Made by a program: the position numbers and the translations under genes. Below the pieces are notes generated by a model. It made no database searches. It saw only the letters and a list, made by a program, of their open reading frames with translations, and had not been told where the DNA came from. A stretch of DNA of 64,000 bases from Cryptomeria japonica (lineage: Eukaryota; Streptophyta; Pinopsida; Cupressales; Cupressaceae), in the NCBI RefSeq assembly GCF_030272615.1, contig NC_081405.1, positions 648,121,420-648,185,419 of the forward strand, in the 5' to 3' direction. Positions within the stretch are counted from its first letter, which is position 1. Every line of letters starts with the position of its first letter. Below, piece by piece: positions 45,678-57,678 of the stretch.

Positions 45678-46901
45678 TTAGTTACCATTCGGTGGTGGCA
45701 ACTAGTCAAAGATGGATTTATACTTTGTCCTTGCATTAGTGAGAGTGGTAGAGAGGGCATCCTTAACACTGTCCATGAGGGAATTCTGCACTTGAATGTT
45801 AGCTAACAATGAAATTAGTCCATTTAAGGTGCTTCCCTCTTGTTGAGTGGATAGGGAGGTAGCTTTGTTGATCTACTCTTGGAGGGATGAAAGATGAGGA
45901 AGGAATAATGTTTGAAGTGTCCTTATGTCCATCCTTATCTTGTGTTTTTCATTCCTTAGGTCCAATTATTGATCCATGAGCTGTTGTAGCTAGGTATAAA
46001 AATTCTGAATGAAATGTGGCTCAGTGGTCAACTTATTAGAGAGATTGGTGATCTCTTTCTCAATTGCTTCTATTTTATTCTTGATGTCCTTAATGAATAG
46101 AGAGAATGTACAGAGTTTCTGAAATAAATAAATAATGTGCTTGAGTTGAGGGGACAACTCAACAATAAATTTGACAAGTTTAACTTTGCCAATGGCAATA
46201 GCTTTTTGTACCTCTTCAATCATTTTTGTAGTGAGCTCCTTGTCTTTTAACTTGCTCAAATATTTGGATGCATCTACTCCAGATGTCTCTATCTTGGTTA
46301 GGAGTTCATCTAGTTGAATGTGGATGGCTGCATCTTTGGTTACTGTAGCTTCAGGTAGCATATCGGTTAAGAGTGCTTTCACCTTCTAAAGTACTTTATT
46401 TTTCTTTTGAATAGCCATTTGCTTCTCCTGTTTAGCTTTGGCTTTACATAGTTCACTGAATTCAATGAGTGCTTGCCCTTTTAATTTGGATATATCAACA
46501 TTGGGTAACACTATTGGTTTTGACAAATCTAATTTGAAACTATGCTTTTTCATCTTCCTTTCTTTGCCTTTCATCAGTTGGACTAAAACAATGGCTTGTG
46601 AGGCTTGTTGACCCTCAGTAGGTTGCTCAATAGAGGCAACACTTTGGTCAGTTTCTTTAGCCTCTGTAGTGTCCTTTGGTGTCTCTAAGCTTGGTGTCTC
46701 AGTTGCAACATTTTCAATGCTGGAAGGAGCTTGAGAGGTCTGTTCTTGAGAAGTAGCTTCTCTTACAATTGATTTGTGACCTTCTATGCCTTGCTCCGTA
46801 TCCTTAGGGGTCTTGGTCAAAATAGGTTGATTGACCGGAGGATAGGGCTGAACTTGTTCCAAAACTTATTCACTGGATACAAGCTAGGCATAAGCATTTC
46901 C
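45678..46901 (-). pseudogene. N2-outer ORF2, C-terminal part
   Basis: This is the last 408 codons of ORF2, separated from the first 713 by N2-inner. It reads a Pro/Gln/Thr/Glu-rich linker, then a KPIVLPNVDISKLKGQALIEF patch, then a long charged helical region (KVKALLTDMLPEA..., KLKDKELTTKMIEEVQKAIA...) to the TAA at 45678-45680. Several in-frame stops break it (for example near 46388). Joined lengths (2,139 + 1,224 bases) are a multiple of three, so the nested insertion explains the split completely. It is very similar to the same region of N2-inner and weakly similar in style to the C-terminus of N1 ORF2. Confidence 0.8.
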
Positions 46902-48090
46902 TGTTAGGCCCAATATAGAAAGCTAATGTATTGAGAGGGGAGGGGTGAATCAGTACTTCAAATCCTTTTCTTAACAATATCTTTACTGTTATGCATGAAT
47001 TGAATAGTGCAGTAACATAATATAATGCTAAAATAAATAAATAACAATCATACATGATTCACTCCATAAAACATATATTTTGGTTATGCAGAAACTCTTG
47101 GTTAGAGAGAAAAATTGCAGTGGGGATGGCACCCACAACTTCACTACTGCAATAATAAAGGTTGCTTGGTTAGAGCTATATGTTTAGCTATTTTTGATAG
47201 CTTACCCTATTAGGAGTATCAAGATCTATTAGATCTACCTTGCTAAAGGATTTTACAACACTTAATCTAATTGTTGCCCTTTGTTAGAGGCTTTATAATT
47301 TATAGACTTCATTAGAGTCTTTTACCCTATTAAAGGTTTCTCTTACAACTTCAAAATATTACAATAAAATCATTACAAATATCTGCAACTTTACATCTAG
47401 ATGTTATAGCAGATTCTATGTGCTCAGAATAAGATTACCATGCTTATAGCATACCTCGGTAACCCATATAGTAACTCAGTAAACCCTTCTATTTACTTTG
47501 TTCTTTGACTGTTCTCTAAAATCCTTCTCGGTGACCTCTGTGTCTCTATAACTATCATAACACTTAGTGCTTTCACATGTCTTGCTTCATATATTTCTTT
47601 ACCTTCCTTTCTGTCATACTACATGTATATATTTGATCTTAATCCATGTTGTATAAATAGATCTCTTATGTTGGTGATCCATTCATTGCTTCGATCTTAC
47701 AAACATGTTTTATTGAATGAATAACCATGCAAAATATTTCATTGGTTAGATGACCTCAAAATCATACACAATCTTTAAGTGCAATTTCCAATGTGGTAAT
47801 GGTTCTATGTTCCTTGATCTTGTAACACATTTTCATATGTATGTCCAGGTTCAATGAATCTAGTAACATGTTTCACTTGATGTATATTAACTCGCTGTGT
47901 CATCTTTGCTGCTCGGTAGACATGGAATGATACTTGGTAGACAGCTCAGTGCATACTGGGCTCTTCACTACTTTCTTCTATAACCGATTGGACTATGTGT
48001 ACCGACTGAATATTTTGGTAGAGATAACCGGTTAGAGTATATAGAATAACTTTGAACATAAAACTAATGGCAACTTGATAAGTAGTAACA
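46902..48090 (-). repeat. 3' LTR of N2-inner
   Basis: The 1,189-bp plus-strand copy starts TGTTAGGCCCAATATAG and ends AAGTAGTAACA. The polypurine tract on the minus strand (CAGAGGAGAT, 48091-48100) is more decayed than that of N2-outer. Further purine tracts lie near 48230 and 48436-48450. Confidence 0.9.
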
Positions 48091-48467
48091 ATCTCCTCTG
48101 TTGACATTAGTTGAGATGTTTGACAAAACTACTTGCAAAGTCATAACTCAATAATCTATATACTTTGCAAAATTTGACTATACTGATAGTATATACAATA
48201 GTCCATGAAATAGTAAATCCAGATATACTCCCCTTATCAATATACTATACAAAACTCTAATTTTGTATGCTCGGTGATCAATGATCAGTGTGTTGCACTT
48301 GTTCTTTGCTTATTGTTCTATTCACTGCTCGGTTCACTACTCTTGGATACTCTTCTTACTCTGCTCGGTATACTCCCCTTGTATACTACTCTCCTTTTGT
48401 TTGATACTATACTTTGATGCTTTGAATACTATATCACTCCCCCTTTTTGACAAACATCAAAATTTAG

Positions 48468-51400
48468 CTACCATTCAGTGGTGGCAATTGGTCAGAAATG
48501 GATTTGTACTTTGTCCGTGCTTCGGTGAGAGTGATGGAGAGGGCATCCTTTACACTGTCCATTAAAGAATTATGCACTTGAATATCAGCCAATAATGATA
48601 TTAAGCCATCTAAAGTGCTTCCCTCTTGTGTAGTAGATAAGTATGTGGCTCGGTTGATCTGTTCTTGGATAGATGAAAGATGAGGAAGGAATAATGTCTA
48701 AAGTGTCATTATGTCCATCCTAATCTTGTGTTCATCATTTCTTAGGTCCAATTGTTGAGCCATGAGCTGTTGTAACTTTGTATAGAAATTATGAACTAAA
48801 TTGGGCTCTATGGTCAACTTATTTGAGAGATCAGTGATCTCTTTCTCAATTGCTTCTTTTTTATTTTTGATGTCTTTAATGAATAAAGAAAATGTACAAA
48901 GTTTCTAAAATAAATAATGAATGTGCTTGAGTTGAGGGGTCAACTCAGCAATAAATTTGACAAGTTTAACTTTGCCAATAGGTATAGCTTTTTGTACCTC
49001 TTCTATCATTTTTGCAGTGAACTCCTTGTCTTTTAGCTTGCTCAAATATTCAGATGCATCTACTCCAGATGTCTCTATCTTGGTTAGGAGTTCATCCAGT
49101 TTAATGTGGATGGCTACATCTTTGGTTATTGTAGCTTCAGGTAGCATATCTGTTAAGAGTGCTTTCACCTTTTGAAGTACTTTATTTTTCTTTTGAATAG
49201 CCATTTTCTTCTCTTGTTCGGCCTTTGCTTTGCATAGTTCACCGAAATCAATGAGTGCTTGCCCCTTTAATTTGGATATATCAACATTGGGCAACACTAT
49301 TGGTTTTGACAAATCTACTTTGAAACTATGCCTTTTCATCTTCTTTTCTTTTCCTTTCACTGATTGAACTAAGACAATGGCTTGTGAGGCTTGATGACCC
49401 TCGGTAGGTTGCTTGGTAGAGGCAACACTTTGGTCGATTTCTTTGGCCTCTGTAGTGTCCTTTGGTGTCTCGATACTCAATGTCTCAATTGCAACATTTT
49501 CAGTGCTAGAAGGATCTTGAGACGTCTGTTCTTGAGTAGTACCTTCTCCTACTGTAGACTTGTGACCTTCAGTGCCTTGATCTATATCCTGAGGGGCTTC
49601 GGTTGAGATAGGTTGATTGACTGGTGGATAAGGCTGAACTTGTTCCAAGATTGATTCACTGGATACAAGTTTTACATATGCATTGCCTTCTACCATTTCC
49701 TATTCAGGTGCCTATGTATCCATGATATCTTCATCTATTTGAATGGTGTCAGTAGGGTCTTGCTCAGTAACATCAAGATCATGCTTGGTGACATCAACTA
49801 TTTCAACTTCAACTTGCTCACCGACATCCTTGTTTCTAAAGATTTCCTACCACTTTTCTTTTGTCTCATTTTCCACTTCAATATACAGCCCATTCATCAG
49901 TTTCAAGGCTTTTTGTTTGACGAGGAACTTTGTGTGGTAGGTTGTCAGATGTTATTTTATTTCAGCTACCGACATGTCAGGAAAGAGATGTACCAAACTT
50001 CTTTCTCTAATCTATTTCTCCGAGTCCAGGGCATATTGCCACCTGTTATCAATATGTGCATATAATTCTTTTGGAAGAGAATTAGAGACTTCTAATGGGA
50101 CCAATCAGAATTTTAGAAGTGTGCAGATGACAGCTTCTTCTATTTGTCTCTTTTCATCTTCATTTCTGGATTCATACTTAATATATCTGAATCCTCCAAA
50201 TCCACCATATTCACTTAGATTAGTACAAAAATTTGCAACACTATGTACATTTACCTTCCTGCTCTTGACAATCTGAAATTTGCTTACATCCTTAGATTTC
50301 GTGTCACTGGACTCTTTTGCCAAAATGAGTCTCCAAGTAGATTTCTTGTAAGTTTTTGTTACCTTGGGAATAGTAACACTCTTTGTTTTCTTACTTGGTG
50401 AAGCTGTAGATGCTCTAGTGTTAGGTCGCTTTGTTGGAGGAGTCAGTGAGGCCTTTGATGTATCCTATTTCTTTCTTTTCAACACTTTTCCCTTAGGCAA
50501 TTTAGTGCTCAATGTTATAGCTACCTCTTGGGCTTCAAATTCCTCTTCGGTAATGGCTATAGTGCCTTTGACAGGTGTGGAGGAAGAATCTTCCCCAAAT
50601 TTCTTAGATAATGCCTTTATCATCTTTGTTGCCTTTCTTGTAGCTTTGGGTACTACAATGCTCATTTTTACTTTTTCCTTCACTTCTTCATAGGTTACAT
50701 ACCTCAGCTCGATAGCATGTCTTGGCAATGTAAGAAATGCATCAATTTGTTGTTGTGTGATGTCAAAATCAATCTCATAACCCATAGGTGACAAAGATTG
50801 AGTTCTTGGTTCCACAACATTCACATAATAGTAATCAGTGTCTACTTCAAAACATATGTCATCTTTGTATTTCTCCACTAGCTTGGGTGGAATCCGGTAC
50901 CTGTTATGCATTTTCTCTTGAAACTTACTAAAGTAATCATCCATAATATCATTGAAATTATCACCTAGCTTCTTGATGAAGTCATTGATTTGATGGGTGA
51001 TTGGTCGATGTAGTTCCCAAACAACTTTACCGACCGATGGAAAGAATTTTTCAAAATAGAAAAACATGCATACAAGTAGTGATCCAAACTTTAGTGTATT
51101 AGCCCAGTTGTTCTTCCTCGGCTTCCTGATGGTGTTCAGATTCTCAAACAGGTTTTTCAGCAACACCTCACATAAATCAATTTCCATTCCCTTTTTCACA
51201 ATTTTGTATGCTAGGTCTACTGTTGCACAAGGTACACTATTTTCCCTTGCCGATTGGAAGAAACAGTAACCTATTACTCTAATGGAAAATTTTAGTTCTG
51301 CATTCGTGACATTGTTCAATTTTAGTCCTCTGCAATCTGATTCCACTCCAATTAAACTAATCAATTCCTTCTATGATATCATCTTTTGAGCTCGGTCATG

Positions 51401-51826
51401 ATCATAAATAGGGTAACTGGTAATCAGATGAATGATTTCCTTGGTAATCTTAAATGGTTTCTCTTCTAGCCACATGAAGTCATCATGAACTCTGCTCAGA
51501 ACAAACTTGACCCACTAGGGTTTGAATACATAGGGATAGGTTAGGGCTTTAGTTAATCCCTTGATCTTAATGTGCTCATACTTGCTATCCAGTTTTCCAT
51601 CGGTTCACAATTCATCATAGGTGTCTTTGATTTCAACGTGACTAAGTTCTTCAACATGAAATTTGGTGAAGAATCTCACATCCTTGACTAATAACACTCT
51701 ATCCGGGATAAGTGAAAATACGGTTTTGTCATCCAGTTTAGATGCAACTTTGGGAGTTAAAGAGTATTTTAGTGAGGGCTTTTCAACATTCTTAACAACG
51801 ATGGGATCTTAGATCTTAGGTGCCAT
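48468..51826 (-). pseudogene. N2-inner ORF2: about 1,120-codon protein of unknown function
   Basis: ATG at 51826, stop near 48468-48470. It stays in one frame from 51826 past 49696, with a net one-base shift near the end and about a dozen in-frame stops. Features: N-terminal domain (about residues 1-330) with ITKEIIHLITSY, KLNNVTNAELKFSIRVIGY, and CMFFYFEKFFPSVGKVVW; a DTDYYYVNVVEPRT segment; a basic Ser/Thr/Pro/Lys linker (RASTASPSKKTKSV, about 50400) resembling a nuclear signal; a SEYGGFGGFRYIKYESR block; then DEKRQIEEAVICTLLKF. An acidic Gln/Thr-rich region and a helical C-terminus follow. No enzyme motif was recognised. The whole length aligns with N2-outer, and the N-terminal and central blocks with N1. 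Confidence 0.8.
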
Positions 51827-52380
51827 TTGTAGATTTAAGATAAAAACTAACAAAAGATCCTTAGGGTTTGAGGATTTTCAAATGACTGATGCTTTACACT
51901 TAGCAGATAATAGCAACTTGATATGATTGGTAAACTAGCTTAACAATGCATAGAGATTAATGTAAATACCTTGAATTTTTCTTTGTAGGAGGTTTGACCA
52001 CCTTAGATTCACTTTGCTCTGCTCTCTCGAAAACTAGGTAAGTAAAAAATGACTGTGTAAATGTTTTAAGTACACAGTATACCTTATTGGGCTCCATGCA
52101 GGTTAGGTCAAAAACATTAAATGCACTCAGTTCCACTAAACTTTCTTTCCTTTTTTTGCACTTCAACTGAGTAACCAAACTTCCTTCATTTATTGACTTG
52201 ACAGGTTTCCTATATTCACCAACTTGATAGGTTTCTTGTATAGTGCTCCAAGAGACTTTGATAGAATTTCAAACTTACTACTACATCTTAACTATGCAGA
52301 TTTTGAATTAAGTACATAATAAAATAGGAACTGTTAAGATTTATCCTTGAGAGAATGCAGTCCCTTCATACCTTTACTGA

Positions 52381-53730
52381 TTAATTTGGAATAGGAGCAC
52401 CTAACTCGGTAGGTAAGGTGCTTTCTTAATTTGACACAATTTCCTTCTTTTTCCAAATCATTTTTACTTTTTCTTTTATTTCCTCAGTGTCTTTTCTAGG
52501 TTGATCTCTACAATCTGCATCCAAGTGTCCTACTTTGTGACAATGAAAACATGCCATACCAAGATTTCTCCATGATCTTCGGTTGTTCATCCCAAACCTT
52601 ATAAAGCAGTTGGCACTTATATGTCCACATCTTCCACAACATTCACACCATATCCTTTTATTGTAATCCCATGGTATTGTAGAATATTGTTGGTTAAGAT
52701 CTCTATGAGTTCGGTAGCTTCCAGTATTTTCTCAATGTACATACCACATATAGTTCTTTTGCTTCAACCAACACTTCTCGGTACTGTGTCCATATCTATT
52801 GCAGTTTTTACAAAAACCTTTGAATTTTGCCTTCTGATAATTGTTAACAGACTTTGTCCTACGTTGATTAGATGTGTGACCATATTTATTGCAATTATAA
52901 CAATAACCTTTGGACTTAGTGACATTCGGTTGCTTACCTTTTTTGATTTGGCACATGTTGGTAGTGTGACCTTGATTTCCATAGTAGTTGCAAATAGGCT
53001 TCTTTCTTTTGATGTTCTTCTTGATTCCAGCTTGCTTTGATGATTCTCCTCTCTCGGTAGTATAGATTCCCTTCTCGATAGAGTCTCTTCTTTTGTAACT
53101 GAGTCCTGCATCTTTGTTGGGCCATCTTGTATTCAGTTACTCATCCAACATATTTGATGCTTCATGACTCTTCTTTAGTGTTTCTTTGGATTTCTTCTCT
53201 ATTTCAAGTTCATTGGTCAACCTTGATACCTCAAATTTCAATGCTTGATTCTCACCATCTTTCAGATTTGCTTCATGATGTGCATAACCTAGTTGATCTG
53301 ATAGGTTTTATTGAATTCCAGTCAACCTTGTGATTTCATCATTGTTATCAGATACTAAGGCTTCAAGTTGTTGTTTCTCTCTTTCTAGATCTCTTACTTT
53401 ATCCTTAGTTGTCCTTAATGCATCAAGATTTTTAGTCATCTGTGTGCTGAAATGTTCATGTTATCTTTTCATTGCTTTTAGTTGATCAGCCAGTGCTTTG
53501 TTCTTTTCTTTCAATACTCCAATCATTTCTTTAGTCTCTTCAGATATACTATTCCTAGATGATGTCTCAATTTGTTCCACTAACTCTTGAGAGTCCCGCA
53601 AATCATCAGATAATCTTCTTCTCATTTTCAGAGATTTTTTCATTTGCCTTTGCATGTCTACAATCACTTGATTAGCATGATCCAACTCTTCTTGCAGATA
53701 CACAATCTTTCAAGATTGTTTATAGCCTTC
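52381..53730 (-). pseudogene. N2-inner ORF1: coiled-coil and CCHC array
   Basis: Homologue of N2-outer ORF1, about 450 codons in one frame. The start codon used in N2-outer is lost by a one-base deletion (near 53731). Residues 1-200 are coiled coil (YLQEELDHANQVIVDMQRQM...). The zinc region reads NYYGNQGHTTNMC (first Cys lost), CYNCNKYGHTSNQR (last Cys lost), CKNCNRYGHSTEKC, CECCGRCGHISANC and CFHCHKVGHLDADC, so three of five knuckles are intact. Stops include those near 53460, 53310 and 53140. ORF2 begins about 550 bases further on. Confidence 0.8.
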
Positions 53731-53780
53731 TTTGATAAGATCTTTCTCTTTAGGCAGTTAAAAACTTTTCCAAGATTGAA

Positions 53781-53792
53781 GCTCAGATACCA
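53781..53792 (-). other. Primer-binding site of N2-inner
   Basis: Minus-strand TGGTATCTGAGC, two bases beyond the LTR, has one mismatch to the initiator-Met tRNA site. Confidence 0.8.
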
Positions 53793-53794
53793 AT

Positions 53795-54981
53795 TGTTAG
53801 GCCCAAAATGGAAAGCTAATGTACTAAGAGGGGAGGGGTGAATCAGTACTTCAAATCCTTTTCTTAACAATATCTTTACTCTTATGCATGAACTCGGTGC
53901 AGTAACATAATATAATGCTAAAACAAATAAATAACAATCATACATGATTCACTCCATAAAACATATATTTTGGTTACGCAAAAACTCTTGGTTAGAGAGA
54001 AAAATTGTGGTGGGGATGGCACCCACAACTTCACTACTGCAATAATAAAGGTTGCTCGGTTAGAGCTACATGTTTAGCTATTTCTAATAGCTTACCTTGT
54101 TAGGAGTATCAAGATCTGTTAGATCTACCTTGCTAAAGGATTTTCCAACACTTAATCTAAATGATGCACTTGGTTAGAGGCTTTACAATTTATAGATTTG
54201 ATTAGAGTCTTTTACCCTGTTAAAGGTTTGTCTTACAACTTCAAAATATTACAATAAAATCATTACAAATATCTACAACTTTACATCTGTAATGTTATAG
54301 AAGATTCTATGTGCTCAGAATAAGATTACCTTGCTTATAGCCTACCTCGGTAACCCATATAGTAACTTGGTAAACCCTTATGTTTACTCTATTCTTTGAC
54401 TATTCTCTGACATCCTTCTCGGTGACCTCTGTGTCTTTGTAACAGTCATAACACTTAGTGCTTTCACATGTCTTGCTTCATATATTTCTATATCTTCCTT
54501 TCTATCATACTACATGTATATATCTAATCTTAATCCATGTTGTATAAATAGATCTCTTATGTCAGTGATCCATTCATTGCTTCAATCTTACAAACATGTT
54601 TTATCAAATGAATACCCATGCAAAATATTTGATTGGTTAGCTGACCTCAAAATCATACACAATCTATAAGTGCAATTTCCAATGTGATAACGGTTCTATG
54701 TTCCTTGATCTTGTAGCATGTTTTCATATGTATGTCCAGGTTCAATGAATCTGGTAACATGTTTGACTCGGTGTATATCAACTTGGTGTGTCATATTTGT
54801 TGCTCAGTAGACATGGAATGATACTCGGTAGATAGCTCGGTGCGTACTAGGCTCTTGACTACTTTCTTCTATAACCAACTAGACTGTGCATATTGACTAA
54901 ATATTTTGGTGGAGATAACTGACTAGATTATATAGAATAACTTTGAACATAAAACTAATGGCAACTTGATAAGTAGTAACA
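53795..54981 (-). repeat. 5' LTR of N2-inner
   Basis: The 1,187-bp plus-strand copy starts TGTTAGGCCCAAAATGG and ends AAGTAGTAACA, next to TTTCC. Confidence 0.9.
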
Positions 54982-54986
54982 TTTCC

Positions 54987-57125
54987 TTCTATCATTTCCT
55001 GTTTCGGTGCCTCTATATCCATGATATCTTCATCTACTTGTATGGTGTCAGCAGGGTCCTGCTTGGTGATATTAGGACCTTGCTTGGTGACATCAACTAT
55101 TTCAACTTCAGCTTGCTCACCAGCATTCTTGATTCAAAATATTTCCTGCCATTTTTCCTTGGTCTCATTCTCTACATCCAAGTAAAGACCATTCATCAAT
55201 TTCAAAGCTCTTTGCTTGACTAGGAATTTTGTATGGCAGTCTTTCAGATGTTCGGTGATCTCATCTACCGACATGTCTAGGAAAAGATGTACAAGACTTC
55301 TTTCTCTTGTCTATTTTTCTGAGTCCATTGCATATTTCCACTTGTTGTCAATATGCAAATATAATTCATTTGGAAGAGATTTACATACTTCCAATGGGAC
55401 CAATCAGAATTTCAATAGTGTGCAAATGACTACTTCTTCTATTTGTCTCTTTTCATCATCAAATCTAGATTCATACTTAACATATCCAAATGATCCAAAT
55501 CCACCATATTTCTTCAGATTAGCACATAAATTTTCAACACTATGTACATTTACCTTCTTGCTCTTGACAATCTGAAATTTACTTGTATCTTTAGATTCAG
55601 TGTCACTAGTCTCTTTTGTCAAAATGAGTCTTCGAGTAGATTTCTTGTAAGTTTTTGTTACCTTGGGTGCGGCAACACTCTTTGTTTTCTTACTCGGTGA
55701 AGCTGTAGATGCTCTTGTGTTAGGTTGCTTTGCTGGAGGAGTCGGTGATACCTTTGATGTATCATGTTTCTTTCTTTTCAACACTTTTCCCTTAGGCAAT
55801 TCGGTGCTCAGTGTTATAGCTGCCTCTTGGGCTTCAGATTCCTCTTCAATAATGGCTATAGTGCCTTTGATAGGTGTGGAGGAAGAATCTTCTCCAAATT
55901 TCTCTATTAATGCCTTTATCATCTTTGTTGCCTTCCTAGTAGCTTTGGGTACTACAATGCTCATTTTTACTTTTTCCTTCACTTCTTCATATGTTCCATA
56001 CCTCAGCTCAGTAGAATGCCTTGGTAATGTAAGAAATGCATCTATCTACTATTGTGTGATGTCAAAATAAATCTCGTAACCCATAGGTGGCAAAGATTAA
56101 GTTCTTGGTTCCACAACATTCACATAATAGTAATCAGTGTCCACTTCAAAACATATGTCATCCTTGTATTTCTCCACTAGCTTGGGTAGAATCTGGTACC
56201 TATTATGCATCCTTTCTTGAAACTTGCTAAAGTAATCATCCATAATATCATTAAAGTTATCACCTAGCTTCTTGATGAAGTCATTGATTTGATGGGTGAT
56301 TGGTCGATGTAGTTCCCAAACAACTTTACCGACTGGTGGAAAGAATTTTTCAAAATAGAAAAACATGCATATTAACAGTGATCCAAACTTTAGTGTATTG
56401 GTCAAATTGTTCTTCTTTGGCTTCCTTATGGTGTTTAGATTCTCAAATAGGTTTTTCAGTAATACCTCACATAAATCAATTTTCATGCATTTCTTTACAA
56501 TTTTATATGCTAAGTCTACTGCTGCATAGGGTACACTATTTTCCCTTGCCGATTGGAAGAAAAAATAACCTATTACTCTAATGGAAAATTTTAGCTCTAC
56601 ATCAGTGACATTGTTCAACTTCAATCCTGTGCAATCTGATTCTACTCTAGTTAAACTGAACAATTCCTTCTGTGATATCATTTTCTGAGCTCAGGCATGA
56701 TCATAAATAGGGTAACTGGTGATCAAATGAATGATTTCCTTGGTGATCTTAAACGGTTGCTCTTCTAGCCAAATGAAGTCATCTTGAACTCTTCTCAGAA
56801 CAAACTTGATCCACTGGGGTTTGAAGACATGGGGATAGGTTAGGGCTTCAGTCAATCCCTTGATCTCAATGTGCTCATACTTGTTATCCATTTTACCATC
56901 AGTGCACAATTCATCATATGTGTCTTTGATTTCAACATGACCTAGTTCTTCAACTTGACATTTAGTGAAGAATCTCACATCCTCGACTAATAAAGCTCTA
57001 TCCAGGATGAGTGAAAATGTAGTTTTTTCATCCGGTTCAGATGCAATTTTGGGAGTTAAAGAGTATTTCAGTGAGGGCTTTTCGATGTTCTCAACAACAA
57101 CGGGATTCTGGATCTTAGGTGCCAT
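54987..57125 (-). pseudogene. N2-outer ORF2, N-terminal part
   Basis: First 713 codons of ORF2. The ATG at 57125 opens MAPKIQNPVVVENIEK, clean for 144 codons to a stop after SYPIYDH, then 56681-56097 and further blocks in the same frame. Key conserved blocks: ITKEIIHLITSY (residues 127-138) and FFYFEKFFPP (255-264), both at nearly the same positions in N1. A basic linker with TRASTASPSKKTK lies about 55690. Two stops (TGA after TLLKF, about 55403; TAG after DSEK, about 55313) occur at the same codons in N2-inner. The function is unknown, and no transmembrane, protease or polymerase motif is seen. Confidence 0.82.
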
Positions 57126-57678
57126 TGCAGATTTCAGATAAGAATTAACACAAGATCCTTAGGGTTTGAAGATTTTCAAATGGCAGACGCTTTACACTTA
57201 GTAGATAATAACAACTTGATATGATCGCTAAACTAGCTTAACAATGCATTGAGATTGATGTAAATACCTTGAATTTTTCTTTGGAGGAGGTTTGATCACC
57301 TTTGATTCACTTTGCTCTGCTCTCTTGTAAAATTGGTGAGTAAAAAATGACCATGTAAATGCTTTATGTACACAATATACCTTATCGGGCTCCATGCAGG
57401 TTAGGTCAAAAACATTAAATGCACTCAGTTCCACTAAACTTTCTTTCCTTTTTGTGCTTTAACCGAGTAACCAGACTTTCTTCATTTACCGACTTGACAG
57501 GCTTCCTATATTCACCAACTTGACAGTCTTCCTGTATAGTGCTCCAAAAGACTTTGATAGAATTTCAAACTTTCTAATGCATCTTTAACTATGCAAATTT
57601 TGAATTAAGTGCATGATCAAATAGGAACTGTTAAGATTTGACCTTTGAGAGAATGCAGTCCCTTCATACCTTTACCAT

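Larger units (their letters stand above)
46902..54981 (-). mobile_element. Element N2-inner: second copy nested in N2-outer
   Basis: An 8,080-bp element has LTRs of 1,189 and 1,187 bp and a perfect TTTCC duplication (46897-46901 and 54982-54986), in the same orientation as its host copy. On the minus strand it has primer site, ORF1, ORF2, polypurine tract and 3' LTR. It inserted into ORF2 of N2-outer. It is the most complete single copy of the family in the window. Confidence 0.92.

Noticed and set aside
50364-50693. Plus-strand hydrophobic open frame resembling a membrane protein (twin at 55663-56070)
   Set aside because: Antisense shadow of N2 ORF2, present in both copies only because ORF2 is duplicated.
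52621-53040. 139-codon plus-strand frame with hydrophobic stretches (and its twin at 57919-58338)
   Set aside because: Antisense shadow of the zinc-knuckle array of N2 ORF1, where Cys/Lys codons read as hydrophobic residues on the other strand.
46902-54981. N2-inner considered as an assembly duplication
   Set aside because: It has its own target duplication (TTTCC), private stops and private LTR differences, so it is a real separate insertion as far as the sequence shows.
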